A stretch of 25,122 nucleotides of DNA from a virus (IMGVR_UViG_3300026264_000006:1-25122), one strand, 5' to 3'; positions 14,721 to 21,512 are shown, counted from the stretch's first letter. The notes: generated by a model from the letters alone, not told the origin. Numbers and translations are program-made.

Positions 14721-16189
14721 CGCCGCCCCCTCGTCGCGACCTCAAGCCGCTGCACGCCTACGCGGAAGTCGTCGCCCGCCTTGTCCAGCCTCATGCGGAC
14801 CTGCCGCCCTGTGAAGCGCACCCCCGTAGGAGCGCCGAGGACGTAAGGCCCGTGCGTTGATTCCGGCCCGTTGGGATAGCGCCGCGTCTTAAACGTCGCT
14901 GTCACATCGCCTTGGCTCAGTTCATCCGGGTAAAACCGCGATGCTGTGAATGTCTGCTCGCCATTGCCGATGCTATGCGGCCCGGTTTCGATAAACACCG
15001 GGTTGCCGTCAGGGATTGCGCCCCGCTCATGCTCGTAAACCGTGTTTCCATCCACCATGAGGGGATAGCTATGCACGCCGCGATCAAGCGCCGCTGTCCG
15101 GCTTAGGTTGCCCGTGTACCAAGCGCCCGTCGCGTAGTTAAACACAACGTAGCGGTCGTTATCCGTGGCCTCTGAGGACGTGTAGAACCACCAGACTTCA
15201 TTGAACTCCGATACCTGCGTTGCGTAAACGTGACTGTCTTTGTAGCGCCCCATGTCGCTGAACACGTAGTCGGACACCTCGCACGGCATATCCGTGACCT
15301 GCCCGCCTTGGTAGGCATAGAAGCCGTTTTGACCCATCCACATGACAGAGCCGTTAACCGTAACCGCTGCGTTGCGGCTGATAATCCCGCAGCCGCTGCC
15401 GACATGCTCAAACTCGTGCACGATCTGCGGCCCAACATAGGTGCAGACATGCACGTCTACATCGGTATGGATCAGCAAGTCACCGTTGACCGGCGTTGCC
15501 GCCATGATGTTGCCAGCGGTTGCCAGCGTGTAGTCACCCGCCTCATTCGTCGCCGTGCTTTCCCATACGGTATAATCTTCCCGGTCGCACCATGCCACGT
15601 TGCGCGGATTGCCGCCTGCCCCAAGAGCGAAGAGAAACCGCTGATCCGATACCACCAGCCCCACGTTATCGACCGGGGCCTCTGCAATTGGCGTGGCCTT
15701 TGCGTTGGCATCGCCTTCCCAGACAAAAATGCGCCCGTCTAGGTCATGGCAGGCGACAAGGTAATCACCCCAGTTGTCGAGGCTCCACAGGGCCGCAGGC
15801 TTAACAAGCGTCGTGGCCGTGTAGTCAGAGCCGTAAGCACCGCGACCGTATGGCCCGACACCGTAGCCCACCGCCTGACGCCCGACCTCGCGACCGCCAA
15901 CCAGATCAGACGGGGAAACGTCGATCAAGTCGCCTTCGCGGGTGAACACCTCCAGCGCGCCGCCGCTGCCAAGGGCCAGAAAATAGCCCCGGCTGTTAGA
16001 AGAGCGCCAAGCGTGCATTGCCCGGACTGTGCCAGCCGTGGTTTCGTCGTCAAACGCCTGCCAGCCGCCTATGGGGCGAATTGTCCCCTCATGCCAGCGC
16101 ACAAGGCTCGCGTCACGCCAACGGCCCGCAGATTGTAGCTCGGTCCCGTTGCGAAACAGGCCGGGAGGCGGTTCAAACGTGACCAGCAT
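14717..16189 (-). CDS. gp10-like tail hub / DNA stabilisation protein
   Basis: This 490-residue protein is close in length to P22 gp10 (about 470). It opens with FEPPPGLFRNGTELQSAGRW and then shows repeated beta-strand blocks with Gly-Asp turns, such as YFLALGSGGALEVF, WGDYLVACHDLDGRIFVWEG and VSDQRFLFALGAGGNPRNVAW. These are the blades of a beta-propeller-like hub. A later block (SSEATDNDRYVVFNYATGAWYTGNLSR, given in parts) is also typical. In P22 this protein closes the channel below the adaptor and anchors the tail needle and spikes. It follows the tail-fibre assembly-like gene by one base and is followed by small virion genes. Confidence 0.83.
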   Translation of the reverse strand: MLVTFEPPPGLFRNGTELQSAGRWRDASLVRWHEGTIRPIGGWQAFDDETTAGTVRAMHAWRSSNSRGYFLALGSGGALEVFTREGDLIDVSPSDLVGGREVGRQAVGYGVGPYGRGAYGSDYTATTLVKPAALWSLDNWGDYLVACHDLDGRIFVWEGDANAKATPIAEAPVDNVGLVVSDQRFLFALGAGGNPRNVAWCDREDYTVWESTATNEAGDYTLATAGNIMAATPVNGDLLIHTDVDVHVCTYVGPQIVHEFEHVGSGCGIISRNAAVTVNGSVMWMGQNGFYAYQGGQVTDMPCEVSDYVFSDMGRYKDSHVYATQVSEFNEVWWFYTSSEATDNDRYVVFNYATGAWYTGNLSRTAALDRGVHSYPLMVDGNTVYEHERGAIPDGNPVFIETGPHSIGNGEQTFTASRFYPDELSQGDVTATFKTRRYPNGPESTHGPYVLGAPTGVRFTGRQVRMRLDKAGDDFRVGVQRLEVATRGRR

Positions 16190-16190
16190 C

Positions 16191-16544
16191 TTAGGCCCAC
16201 AGTTCGTCTGCGGTCACATCAGCGGGGCGCGGGTCCATTACCTCGATTGCGTCACTTGCGGCACGGATTGCCTTGATCTCAGCCCAGATGGCCTCTCCGG
16301 CCTCCCATGCGGCTGTCTCGGAGTCGGTCCAAGCATCACGGCCCTTGTCAGCCAAGATAGACGCCTGCGCCGTTAGGTTGCGCTGCTTCCACTCAGGGCA
16401 GATAGCAACAATCCGGCGATATGCTTCGGCCTTGACGGCTGTGACGTGCGTCTTTGTCGCCCGCGCCTCTTGCTCCCCCGGGGTGCCAAGCACTTCAACG
16501 TCAGGGAGATCAACCACAACGCCGCTTCTTAATACTTTAGCCAT
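16191..16544 (-). CDS. Tail fibre assembly-like protein
   Basis: This 117-residue protein has an extended acidic N-terminus followed by a helical region, AYRRIVAICPEWKQRNLTAQ then DSETAAWEAGEAIWAEIKAI, and ends with an Asp/Pro-rich tail. The motif R-R-I-x-A-x-C-P-E-W-K-Q-R-N-x-T-A-Q is familiar from small proteins that follow phage tail fibre genes (DUF4376-like and tail fibre assembly chaperones). It lies directly after the fibre-like gene with only a three-base gap, which fits a chaperone or cap. A Trp-rich helical tail protein of other function is the alternative. Confidence 0.65.
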   Translation of the reverse strand: MAKVLRSGVVVDLPDVEVLGTPGEQEARATKTHVTAVKAEAYRRIVAICPEWKQRNLTAQASILADKGRDAWTDSETAAWEAGEAIWAEIKAIRAASDAIEVMDPRPADVTADELWA

Positions 16545-16547
16545 GGC

Positions 16548-17414
16548 TCACCCCAAATCCGCGTATTTGTAGACTAAGAACTCGCCGCCAATGAAAACAC
16601 CGCCGGTGGTGAATAAGCGCAGATGCGTGTTGACCTCGTCCGCTTGGCGATACCCGCCCACAACGCCAGTAGCGATGTTGTCAGCCCGCAGCGATGTCAC
16701 CACAGTGTACGCAGCCGCATTGCTGGCCCCCATTACTTGGATCTCTGCGTAGTTGTTGGAGAGCCGTCCAAGGTCCAGAGAATCGGAACCTGATGTTCCG
16801 GTTGCGTAACTTGTTGCGCCGCTGTCGAATGTTGCCCCACCGTCAGAAGACGTGCGGGCTGAGATGGGGGCGCTGCGTCCGCCGCTGTGGTTCAAGTACC
16901 GAGCAAGGATCAGAACGCTTTCCGCGCCCTCCGGTAGTTCGATGTCAACAGCCGTAACGGAACTCGGTATCTCGACCTTGCTGACAAACTCCAGCGGCAG
17001 CCGTACAACCGCAGAGCCGCGCCGCGCCCACTCGATGCCGTTGTAGGTCAGCGTAAAACGGTCGCCGTCCACGTTGCCCGTGAAGGTCGCAGAGCCGTCA
17101 ATATCATTGCCGTTGCCGTCTACAGTGAGGTTTTCCGCAAGCCATGAGCCTGTCGCGTCCTGCACCTCAATTGTATCGCCTGTTTCCGGCGCAGAGGGCA
17201 GCGTGAGAGTCCATGCGCCGCCGCTGGTGTCTGCAAGCACCCGGTCACGCGCAACCGCCGTGTATGCGGCTGTTTTGTGGGTCCAGCTTGTCGCTTGGTT
17301 TAGGTCCGCGTCGATCTGCTCAAAGTTCGCGTTTAGCTTTTCATCCCACGTATCATCCGAAGCGTCGAATTCCGGCAGCGTGTAGTTGAAATTGTCCGTG
17401 TACGTGTCGGCCAT
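16548..17414 (-). CDS. Tail-fibre-like structural protein
   Basis: This 288-residue protein starts with NFNYTLPEFDASDDTWDEKLN, followed by NFEQIDADLNQ. That is a familiar opening of phage fibre and spike-attachment proteins with a short coiled coil. The second part (about 50-115) has a DTSGGAWTLTLPSAPETGD block and an NLTVDGNGNDIDG stretch typical of particle-surface domains. The C-terminus is beta-rich with a Gly/Ser/Thr bias (SGGRSAPISARTSSDGG). It probably forms a thin fibre or decorates the tail hub, since the tail spike proper is encoded elsewhere (1669-3576). Its start overlaps the adaptor stop by one base (TAATG). Confidence 0.72.
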   Translation of the reverse strand: MADTYTDNFNYTLPEFDASDDTWDEKLNANFEQIDADLNQATSWTHKTAAYTAVARDRVLADTSGGAWTLTLPSAPETGDTIEVQDATGSWLAENLTVDGNGNDIDGSATFTGNVDGDRFTLTYNGIEWARRGSAVVRLPLEFVSKVEIPSSVTAVDIELPEGAESVLILARYLNHSGGRSAPISARTSSDGGATFDSGATSYATGTSGSDSLDLGRLSNNYAEIQVMGASNAAAYTVVTSLRADNIATGVVGGYRQADEVNTHLRLFTTGGVFIGGEFLVYKYADLG

Positions 17415-18019
17415 TATGCGCCCCTCGCCGGGATGCTGATTGCGCTAGGCCACTGGCCCATACGATCAGACTTGTTCAGGTTTTTGATTGCCGCGCTATA
17501 CAGTTCCGCCCATGTGTTCGTGCGGGCGTCCTCGGTCAGATACGGGGCAGCGTGGATTAGCGCGCCATAGAGGTAAGCGTCGGGCGCTTCTGTCAGCAGC
17601 CAGTTGGTGTCATTCTCGCCATCCAGCGCAGGGATGCGGGCGTGATATTGCAGCGTTGCCGTGTAGCTGGCGTCAGGGCTGGGGAAGACCTCAATCTGCC
17701 GCCCTACCTGCGTGAAGTAGCAGGGAACGCCGCTCGCGCTGTCGTTGTCGCGCATCTGGATCATGTCGTCAGTGCTGCGCGCCACCAGCCGCTTGCCGTT
17801 GCAGTCTAGCCGAATCGTGCCGAGGTGATCGTCGGGCAGGTCCGTAAAGCGGCTATCAATCGTCAGGTCCGCGCTTGTCACCATCTTGCTGTTACGCACG
17901 TCACGGGCAATCTGCGCCTCTGCCAGCGCGATAAAGCTGGGGATAATGCGCATTAGCCCATCGTGGTCGATCCACTGCGCGATAGCTGCCTGCAAGCCGC
18001 CGTAGGTTGTTAGGTCCAT
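17414..18019 (-). CDS. Head-tail adaptor protein, SU10/P22 gp4 type
   Basis: This 201-residue protein shows the adaptor pattern: MDLTTYGGLQAAIAQW, then IPSFIALAEAQIARDVRNSKM, PDDHLGTIRLDCNGKRL, GVPCYFTQVGRQIEVFPSPD and NWLLTEAPDAYLYGALI. These segments match the SU10-type adaptor family that forms the ring below the portal. The gene is close to TerL, and its ATG at 18019 overlaps the TerL stop by one base (TAATG); the longer frame reading from 18061 would lie inside TerL. In the virion it links portal to tail hub and to the gp10-like protein encoded two genes downstream. Confidence 0.86.
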   Translation of the reverse strand: MDLTTYGGLQAAIAQWIDHDGLMRIIPSFIALAEAQIARDVRNSKMVTSADLTIDSRFTDLPDDHLGTIRLDCNGKRLVARSTDDMIQMRDNDSASGVPCYFTQVGRQIEVFPSPDASYTATLQYHARIPALDGENDTNWLLTEAPDAYLYGALIHAAPYLTEDARTNTWAELYSAAIKNLNKSDRMGQWPSAISIPARGA

Positions 18020-19359
18020 TATGCGATCCCAGCCATGTTGCGACGTGGTGGCGCTTTCCACTTAACGCCCTTGGGCCTGTCGAGTACGTCGATTGCCATA
18101 CCACCGAAGGCATCAGCCGCGTGGCTGGACCAATCGTGATCCGGCCCCAGCCCGTAGTCCCCGCGCTTTTCGTCAATCTTCTCGTGATACCAGCCAAGCG
18201 CCTCGCGCCCGCCTTCTGTCGTGTCGCGGTTAAAGACAACGCGCGGCATGATCCGCCGAACAGCGCCAACCCGCTTCATTGCGGCACCTGCGCCAATGTT
18301 ACGGCAAACATCAGTCTGAAAGCCCGCGTCCTTGAGGTAAGACTCAGGCGTGACCCGGTGCACCTTCTCGTGCGTGTCCCCATCGTGAGGCAGCATCATC
18401 ACGGCTTTGGAATAGCCGCGCTCGTGAAGCCAGCCCACGTGCTCGCTAAACTCCTGACCCACCGCCTCATAGTAATCCAATACGCGGATTTGCTCGCCCG
18501 CAAATTGGACGATCCAAATAGAGGTCGCGTCAGACTTTTTGCTTGTGCCGCCGATATCCCAATATGCGTAAAGGCGCAGAAGTGGGTCGCGCGGGATCAC
18601 GTCAATGCGGTTCTCTCGCTCAGCTTGCTCTAGTGCGTTGGCGTAGTATGCGCCCTTGTATACGCGAGCGTATGCGCCCTCCCATATGTGGTCATATTGG
18701 TCGGGGTTGTTCCTTAGATCATCCTGTCGCTCAGCCTCAAGCACCTTTGGGAACCAAGGATTGTCAGACCAGTTAGCGCGGACGACTACGGCCTCCGGGT
18801 GCGGTGTTGCGCCCCGCAAGAATTTATCAACCGGGTCTTTCGCGTGCCGGGGGTTCCAAGGGAACCAAATCTCCGAGGCAAGCCCGCGTTGAGGGTCCTC
18901 CCAACGGATTGTCGGGCGCAGTAGCTGCATGGACTTTTCGGATAGCGTTTGAGCCTCCTCCACCTTCGCCCGGTGAAAGCCCTCCATAGATTTGATGCTA
19001 TCCGCCGTGTGGTCCTGCATCCCTTGGAAGATCATCACGCCGTCGCCGGGTAGCTGTATCCGATCCTTAAAGACCTTGAACCCTTGCTTCTCGTCCAAGC
19101 CATGTTCGTGCAACTTCTTCTCAAAGAGAGCCTTCGAGGAATACTGCAGAGACTTCTGCACCTCTCGGATTTGCGCGAACCGCAGCCCCTCGCCAGCATC
19201 ACCCGGCCAACGCAAAGCGTCCTCCAGCGCGAGGTCTTCAAAGAACTGAGACTTGCCGCTGCCTCGCCCGCCCCATGCGCCCTTGTATCGTGCTGGCTCC
19301 AATAGGGGCGAAAAGACTGCGGCAGTCTTAATCTGTAGGATTGACAATGACGCGCTCAA
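18019..19359 (-). CDS. terL: Terminase large subunit (packaging ATPase/nuclease)
   Basis: This 446-residue motor protein has a Walker A motif GGRGSGKS (30-37) and a Walker B-like AKVEEA (131-136, catalytic Glu). A WFPWNPR coupling-type motif follows at 165-171. The C-terminal nuclease half carries Asp268 in AYWDIGGTS, Asp326 in LPHDGD and Asp416 in SSHAADAFG. This is a PBSX/Terminase_3-like enzyme that drives DNA into the head and cuts the concatemer. The start appears to be a TTG at 19359, or a second TTG at 19347. No ATG occurs in frame before the Walker A motif, so a non-ATG start is required. It overlaps the small subunit by 32 bases, which suggests coupling. Confidence 0.92.
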   Translation of the reverse strand: MSASLSILQIKTAAVFSPLLEPARYKGAWGGRGSGKSQFFEDLALEDALRWPGDAGEGLRFAQIREVQKSLQYSSKALFEKKLHEHGLDEKQGFKVFKDRIQLPGDGVMIFQGMQDHTADSIKSMEGFHRAKVEEAQTLSEKSMQLLRPTIRWEDPQRGLASEIWFPWNPRHAKDPVDKFLRGATPHPEAVVVRANWSDNPWFPKVLEAERQDDLRNNPDQYDHIWEGAYARVYKGAYYANALEQAERENRIDVIPRDPLLRLYAYWDIGGTSKKSDATSIWIVQFAGEQIRVLDYYEAVGQEFSEHVGWLHERGYSKAVMMLPHDGDTHEKVHRVTPESYLKDAGFQTDVCRNIGAGAAMKRVGAVRRIMPRVVFNRDTTEGGREALGWYHEKIDEKRGDYGLGPDHDWSSHAADAFGGMAIDVLDRPKGVKWKAPPRRNMAGIA

Positions 19360-19642
19360 TAGTAGCGACGATGTGCTCGCCGTTGTCGCCCGGTCCTTCT
19401 ACCTGCATCGGGAGGACTTTGCCGAGAAGCGACATAAACGGGCCGGGGTTATCTTCCGCCTGTTGCTCTAGGTAGCTGACCAAGCCAGCCTCGCCGACCT
19501 TATTGCCTGCGTTCTCTGCCGCTTTCAGGATCGCATCCTTGAGAAGCGCCGTTGTCTTGTTGCGCGAGCCTTTGGGTCTGCCCATGCCTGCACGCGGGGG
19601 TTTAGGTTTAGCAGTAGCCTTCACTTGTTTAGTGGTTGCCAT
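19328..19642 (-). CDS. terS: Putative terminase small subunit
   Basis: This 104-residue protein begins with a Lys-rich segment and GRPKGSRNKTT (21-31), a DNA-binding type opening. A helical region with GLVSYLEQQAEDNPGPFMSL follows, then GKVLPMQVEG. This combination is the one I recall in small subunits that precede PBSX-like large subunits. It would recognise the packaging site and recruit TerL. A ribosome site (GAGG, about nine bases upstream) precedes the ATG. The gene is the first of the late operon after 648 bases without a gene, and its end is inside the TerL gene. Confidence 0.78.
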   Translation of the reverse strand: MATTKQVKATAKPKPPRAGMGRPKGSRNKTTALLKDAILKAAENAGNKVGEAGLVSYLEQQAEDNPGPFMSLLGKVLPMQVEGPGDNGEHIVATIERVIVNPTD

Positions 19643-19690
19643 GTGTTCACACCTCGCTCAGTCCCGTTGCCGGGGTGCTGGCCTTTGTGT

Positions 19691-19762
19691 TGCTGGGGAT
19701 AGCGTATCGCCGCCGCGTTGCGCCTATGTGCGCTGAGAAAATGTTGGGGTATCCGGCTCATG
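19691..19762. repeat. Copy B of a bipartite repeat
   Basis: TGCTGGGGATAG (19691-19702) is followed by a GCGC...GCGC dyad (19720-19733), GAGAA, and a GGGGTATCCGG...CATG end. The same order of elements occurs at 20037-20086. The conserved blocks flank variable, dyad-containing spacers. Confidence 0.5.
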
Positions 19763-19841
19763 GCTTGGGATAGCGGCCTTGTGTTTGCCCCGTTACTGCC
19801 TTTGCCCAAGCGGTTCATAGCAGCGAATGTGTTGGCGGCGG

Positions 19842-19876
19842 CGTGGGATTCGAACCCTACTCCCCGGCATCAGGGG
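19842..19876 (-). other. tRNA T-arm-like element with adjacent GC hairpin
   Basis: On the minus strand GGGTTCGAATCCC (19845-19857) matches a tRNA T loop with three G-C pairs, and it is preceded by CCCC-TGATGCC-GGGG (19862-19876). The outer two T-stem pairs do not match and no full cloverleaf could be built, so I do not call a tRNA. Confidence 0.3.
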
Positions 19877-19947
19877 TATTTCCACTCGTCGTGCCCTTCG
19901 AGACACCGCGCCAGTATCGCGCTGCCTGTACGGGGTCAGCGCCTGTG

Positions 19948-19980
19948 CCTGATCGAGTGATACGCCGTGCCGCGATCAGG
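19948..19980. repeat. Perfect 8-base inverted repeat, 17-base spacer
   Basis: CCTGATCG (19948-19955) and CGATCAGG (19973-19980) form a perfect dyad. It could be a protein-binding site or an RNA hairpin in the leader. It has no T-tract, so it is not a terminator. Confidence 0.6.
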
Positions 19981-20036
19981 GGCAGCAGTGGCGGACAGGT
20001 TGAGACGCGCCCCGGCTAATGACACACCGGCTGCCC

Positions 20037-20086
20037 TGCTGGGGATAGTGCCAGACGCGCTCTGGAGAATGGGTATTCGGGCCATG
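20037..20086. repeat. Copy A of a bipartite repeat
   Basis: TGCTGGGGATAG (20037-20048) is followed by a CCAGA-CGCGC-TCTGG dyad (20051-20065), AGAAT, and GGGTATTCGGGCCATG (20071-20086). Its 12-base first block is identical to the block at 19691, and its last block is near-identical to that of copy B. Confidence 0.5.
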
Positions 20087-20105
20087 AACCCCGCTGCCGG
20101 AAGAT

Positions 20106-20133
20106 GCCTAGCCGGACTCAGAAATTGCTAGGC
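20106..20133. repeat. 7-base inverted repeat, 14-base spacer
   Basis: GCCTAGC (20106-20112) pairs with GCTAGGC (20127-20133). It lies between the weak terminator and bipartite repeat copy A and could form an RNA stem in the leader. Confidence 0.5.
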
Positions 20134-20166
20134 CAGTTATCCCACTCACCAGAAAGCGTCGGAATC

Positions 20167-20187
20167 ACAAAAGGCAGCACCCCTGCC
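20167..20187 (-). terminator. Weak intrinsic terminator in the late leader
   Basis: On the minus strand GGCAG-GGGTG-CTGCC is followed by TTTTGTG. The stem is only five pairs, so it is weak. It lies about 60 to 75 bases downstream of the candidate promoter, like tR' after lambda pR'. Confidence 0.4.
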
Positions 20188-20246
20188 ACCTCTTGCGATA
20201 AATCACACTCCCACGTTTAAGAGGTGCAGTCAACCCCGCGCGCGCG

Positions 20247-20273
20247 ATTATGCGATTCTTTGTCGTCGGTCAA
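20247..20273 (-). promoter_or_regulatory. Candidate late promoter facing terminase
   Basis: On the minus strand TTGACC (20273-20268) and CATAAT (20252-20247) are separated by 15 bases; reading the second box as TAATCG gives 17. The -35 box is good and the -10 acceptable, but the spacing is short. It is in the only long gap before terminase and points towards it. Confidence 0.4.
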
Positions 20274-20290
20274 TTAGTCCTGAAAGCCTC

Positions 20291-20482
20291 CTATTGAGAC
20301 TCTTGTTGTTCGTTTGCAGTTTGGCGCAATATCGCTCGTCGCATCCAATCGCGCCTCTCAAGCATCTTGCGCCAGACATTATGATGAACGTGTATCGAAT
20401 AGCTTGCCTCGAACCAACGAAGGCGGCGGCGCTGCGTGTGAATACGGCGCTCTAACTTCTTAATATAAGCGTCTTTATCCAT
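20291..20482 (-). CDS. Small basic protein, last gene before the late leader
   Basis: This 63-residue protein is strongly basic and helical (KKLERRIHTQRRRLRWFE, later MLERRDWMRRAILRQ), with a HVHHN segment in the middle. It may bind nucleic acid. No family is recognised. It starts 11 bases after the Cys-rich gene, with an AAGG-type ribosome site, and is the last gene of the early/middle block. Its position next to the candidate late promoter makes a regulatory role possible, but this is inference only. Confidence 0.58.
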   Translation of the reverse strand: MDKDAYIKKLERRIHTQRRRLRWFEASYSIHVHHNVWRKMLERRDWMRRAILRQTANEQQESQ

Positions 20483-20493
20483 GCCTTGCCCTT

Positions 20494-20712
20494 CTATTTG
20501 GATTCAATCGCCGGGGCTTCCGGCGTCACGTCACGCGCCATAGAGGCGCGGCATTCTTCCGAGCAAACCGCGCGACCAGACAAGACGTCGCCCGCCCAGC
20601 CCTGCTCTGACAGCATCGCAGCGATTTGCATCATGCCCTTACCGCCCTTCCACGCCGACTGGCAGAATTGCATCTGCCCGCAGCAAGCGCATTTGACTTT
20701 AATACTCGGCAC
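20494..20712 (-). CDS. Small Cys-rich, probable zinc-binding protein (GTG start)
   Basis: This 72-residue protein starts at a GTG with an excellent ribosome site (AGGAG, seven bases upstream) located just after the stop of the upstream gene. A longer frame reading to 20844 would lie inside that gene and has no such site. Cys residues are grouped as KCACCGQMQFC (8-17) and VCSEEC (49-53), the layout of a small zinc ribbon or finger. It could be a DNA-binding or RNA-polymerase-binding factor. Lambda-type Q proteins also contain a zinc-binding motif, but nothing else here is Q-like, so no such identity is claimed. Confidence 0.65.
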   Translation of the reverse strand: MPSIKVKCACCGQMQFCQSAWKGGKGMMQIAAMLSEQGWAGDVLSGRAVCSEECRASMARDVTPEAPAIESK

Positions 20713-20722
20713 GGCCCCGCTC

Positions 20723-21277
20723 CTATTTGGCTTTCCGTTCCAACTTATCCGCCAGCCGGTCAAGCGCCGCCGCCAGATGCTCTTTCCCCTTCGGAACTGC
20801 CCTGTAGCGATACTCGCGCAGATGGGCCACAGCGCGGCCCTCACAGGCCACCGCCTGCAAGATTGCCTTGTCCTCTGCCGCGACCAGCTTAGAGACGCTG
20901 AGATAGGCGCTCATGCGGTCTATGCGTATATCAATCGCTTGGTCCGGCTTGGGGCTGCTGTCAACCACGGGGTCGCTGTAGTCCTTGCCCTGCCCCATCT
21001 CGGTTTTCGCCCATGCATCGCGCAGTGTCGCCCCGGCGGTTAGCTGGCGGTTATCAATCACCCCGTCCTTGTGGTACTTCTGGAGCATGTCCACCCGGCG
21101 CATCCGCTTTACGTTGTTGGGGTTCACCTGCTCGCCCTTCTCGTTTGTCCACGTCACAGGCTCTTGCACAAGGTTCAGGCGGTTTGCCGGACCTCGAGCG
21201 CCCATGTCCCAATGCTCAGGCATCGCGGCCACTGTTACGGGCGCTTTCTTCTGTGTCGCCTTCTTACGTCTCGCCAT
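20723..21277 (-). CDS. Putative DNA-binding protein, weakly DUF6456-like
   Basis: This 184-residue protein has a basic N-terminus (MARRKKATQKKAP). A middle helix pattern follows, NPNNVKRMRRVDMLQKYHKDG then VIDNRQLTAGATLRDAW (about 52-88). The C-terminus is helical and includes AVACEGRAVAHLREYRYR and LAAALDRLADKLERK. The order (a helix with Y-H-x-x-G, I-D-x-R-Q-x-x-A-G, then a C-terminal Ala/Leu-Asp-Arg-Leu-Ala block) faintly recalls DUF6456, whose members look like sigma-type helix-turn-helix proteins. The similarity is weak. It overlaps the coiled-coil gene by 14 bases and stands near the late leader, where phage late activators often sit. Confidence 0.6.
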   Translation of the reverse strand: MARRKKATQKKAPVTVAAMPEHWDMGARGPANRLNLVQEPVTWTNEKGEQVNPNNVKRMRRVDMLQKYHKDGVIDNRQLTAGATLRDAWAKTEMGQGKDYSDPVVDSSPKPDQAIDIRIDRMSAYLSVSKLVAAEDKAILQAVACEGRAVAHLREYRYRAVPKGKEHLAAALDRLADKLERKAK

Positions 21278-21512
21278 CTTTGAAAAACCTTTCTGCCTGC
21301 CCCTTGGGGTCTTCCAGTTCGGCCACCCTTGCCCGTAGCCAGTTGCACAATTCCTGTAGAGGCACTGACCGCTTGCGCTCTTTCGCCAGCCGCCGCTTGA
21401 TGCCCATGAATTGCCGCCGATACTTCTCCACCGTGCGGGTCTGCGTCTCGACCTGCTGCCGTAGCTTGGCGTTGTCTTGCTCTAGCTGGTGGATGCGTTG
21501 GGAGGGGGTCAT
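21264..21512 (-). CDS. Small coiled-coil protein
   Basis: This 82-residue protein starts MTPSQRIHQLEQDNAKLRQQ and continues with heptad-like Leu/Ile spacing to about residue 50. A basic patch (IKRRLAKERKRS) and an ELCNWLRARVAELEDP helix follow. It is probably a dimeric coiled coil. I chose the ATG at 21512 because it gives the ATGA overlap with the preceding gene; an alternative start at 21527 adds five residues. No family recognised. The basic patch would allow nucleic-acid binding. Confidence 0.65.
   Translation of the reverse strand: MTPSQRIHQLEQDNAKLRQQVETQTRTVEKYRRQFMGIKRRLAKERKRSVPLQELCNWLRARVAELEDPKGQAERFFKDGET

Larger units (their letters stand above)
19643..20290. other. 648-base region with no convincing gene, rich in dyads and repeats
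   Basis: No convincing gene occurs on either strand. The only frame of note, 19621-19818 on the minus strand, lacks recognised features and runs into the terminase gene. The region contains a candidate minus-strand promoter, a weak terminator, inverted repeats, a T-arm-like element and a two-copy bipartite repeat, each listed separately. It is the only long gap in an otherwise tightly packed window and lies exactly between the early/middle block and terminase. It probably holds late-gene control signals and possibly the packaging site. Confidence 0.8.

Noticed and set aside
19621-19818. Minus-strand 65-residue frame overlapping the start of the terminase small subunit.
   Set aside because: It is low in recognisable features and lies across the bipartite repeat copy B; I treat the region as non-coding leader, though a small leader peptide cannot be fully excluded.
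19700-19860. Split (permuted) alphaproteobacterial-type tmRNA.
   Set aside because: The minus strand has a T-arm-like end ...CGCCGCCGCC and a GCGGCGGCG further on that could pair as an acceptor stem, but there is no UUCGAC-type D-loop analogue, no tag reading frame, and terminase begins directly after.
19831-19920. A complete tRNA gene on the minus strand.
   Set aside because: Only the T loop is convincing. The T stem has two mismatches, the candidate anticodon loop lacks U33 and no matching 5' acceptor strand was found.
20197-20233. Second promoter-like TTGACT (20233-20228) with TTTATC.
   Set aside because: The spacing is about 25 bases, too long for a sigma-70-type promoter, and the base content at the correct distance (GAGTGT) is poor.
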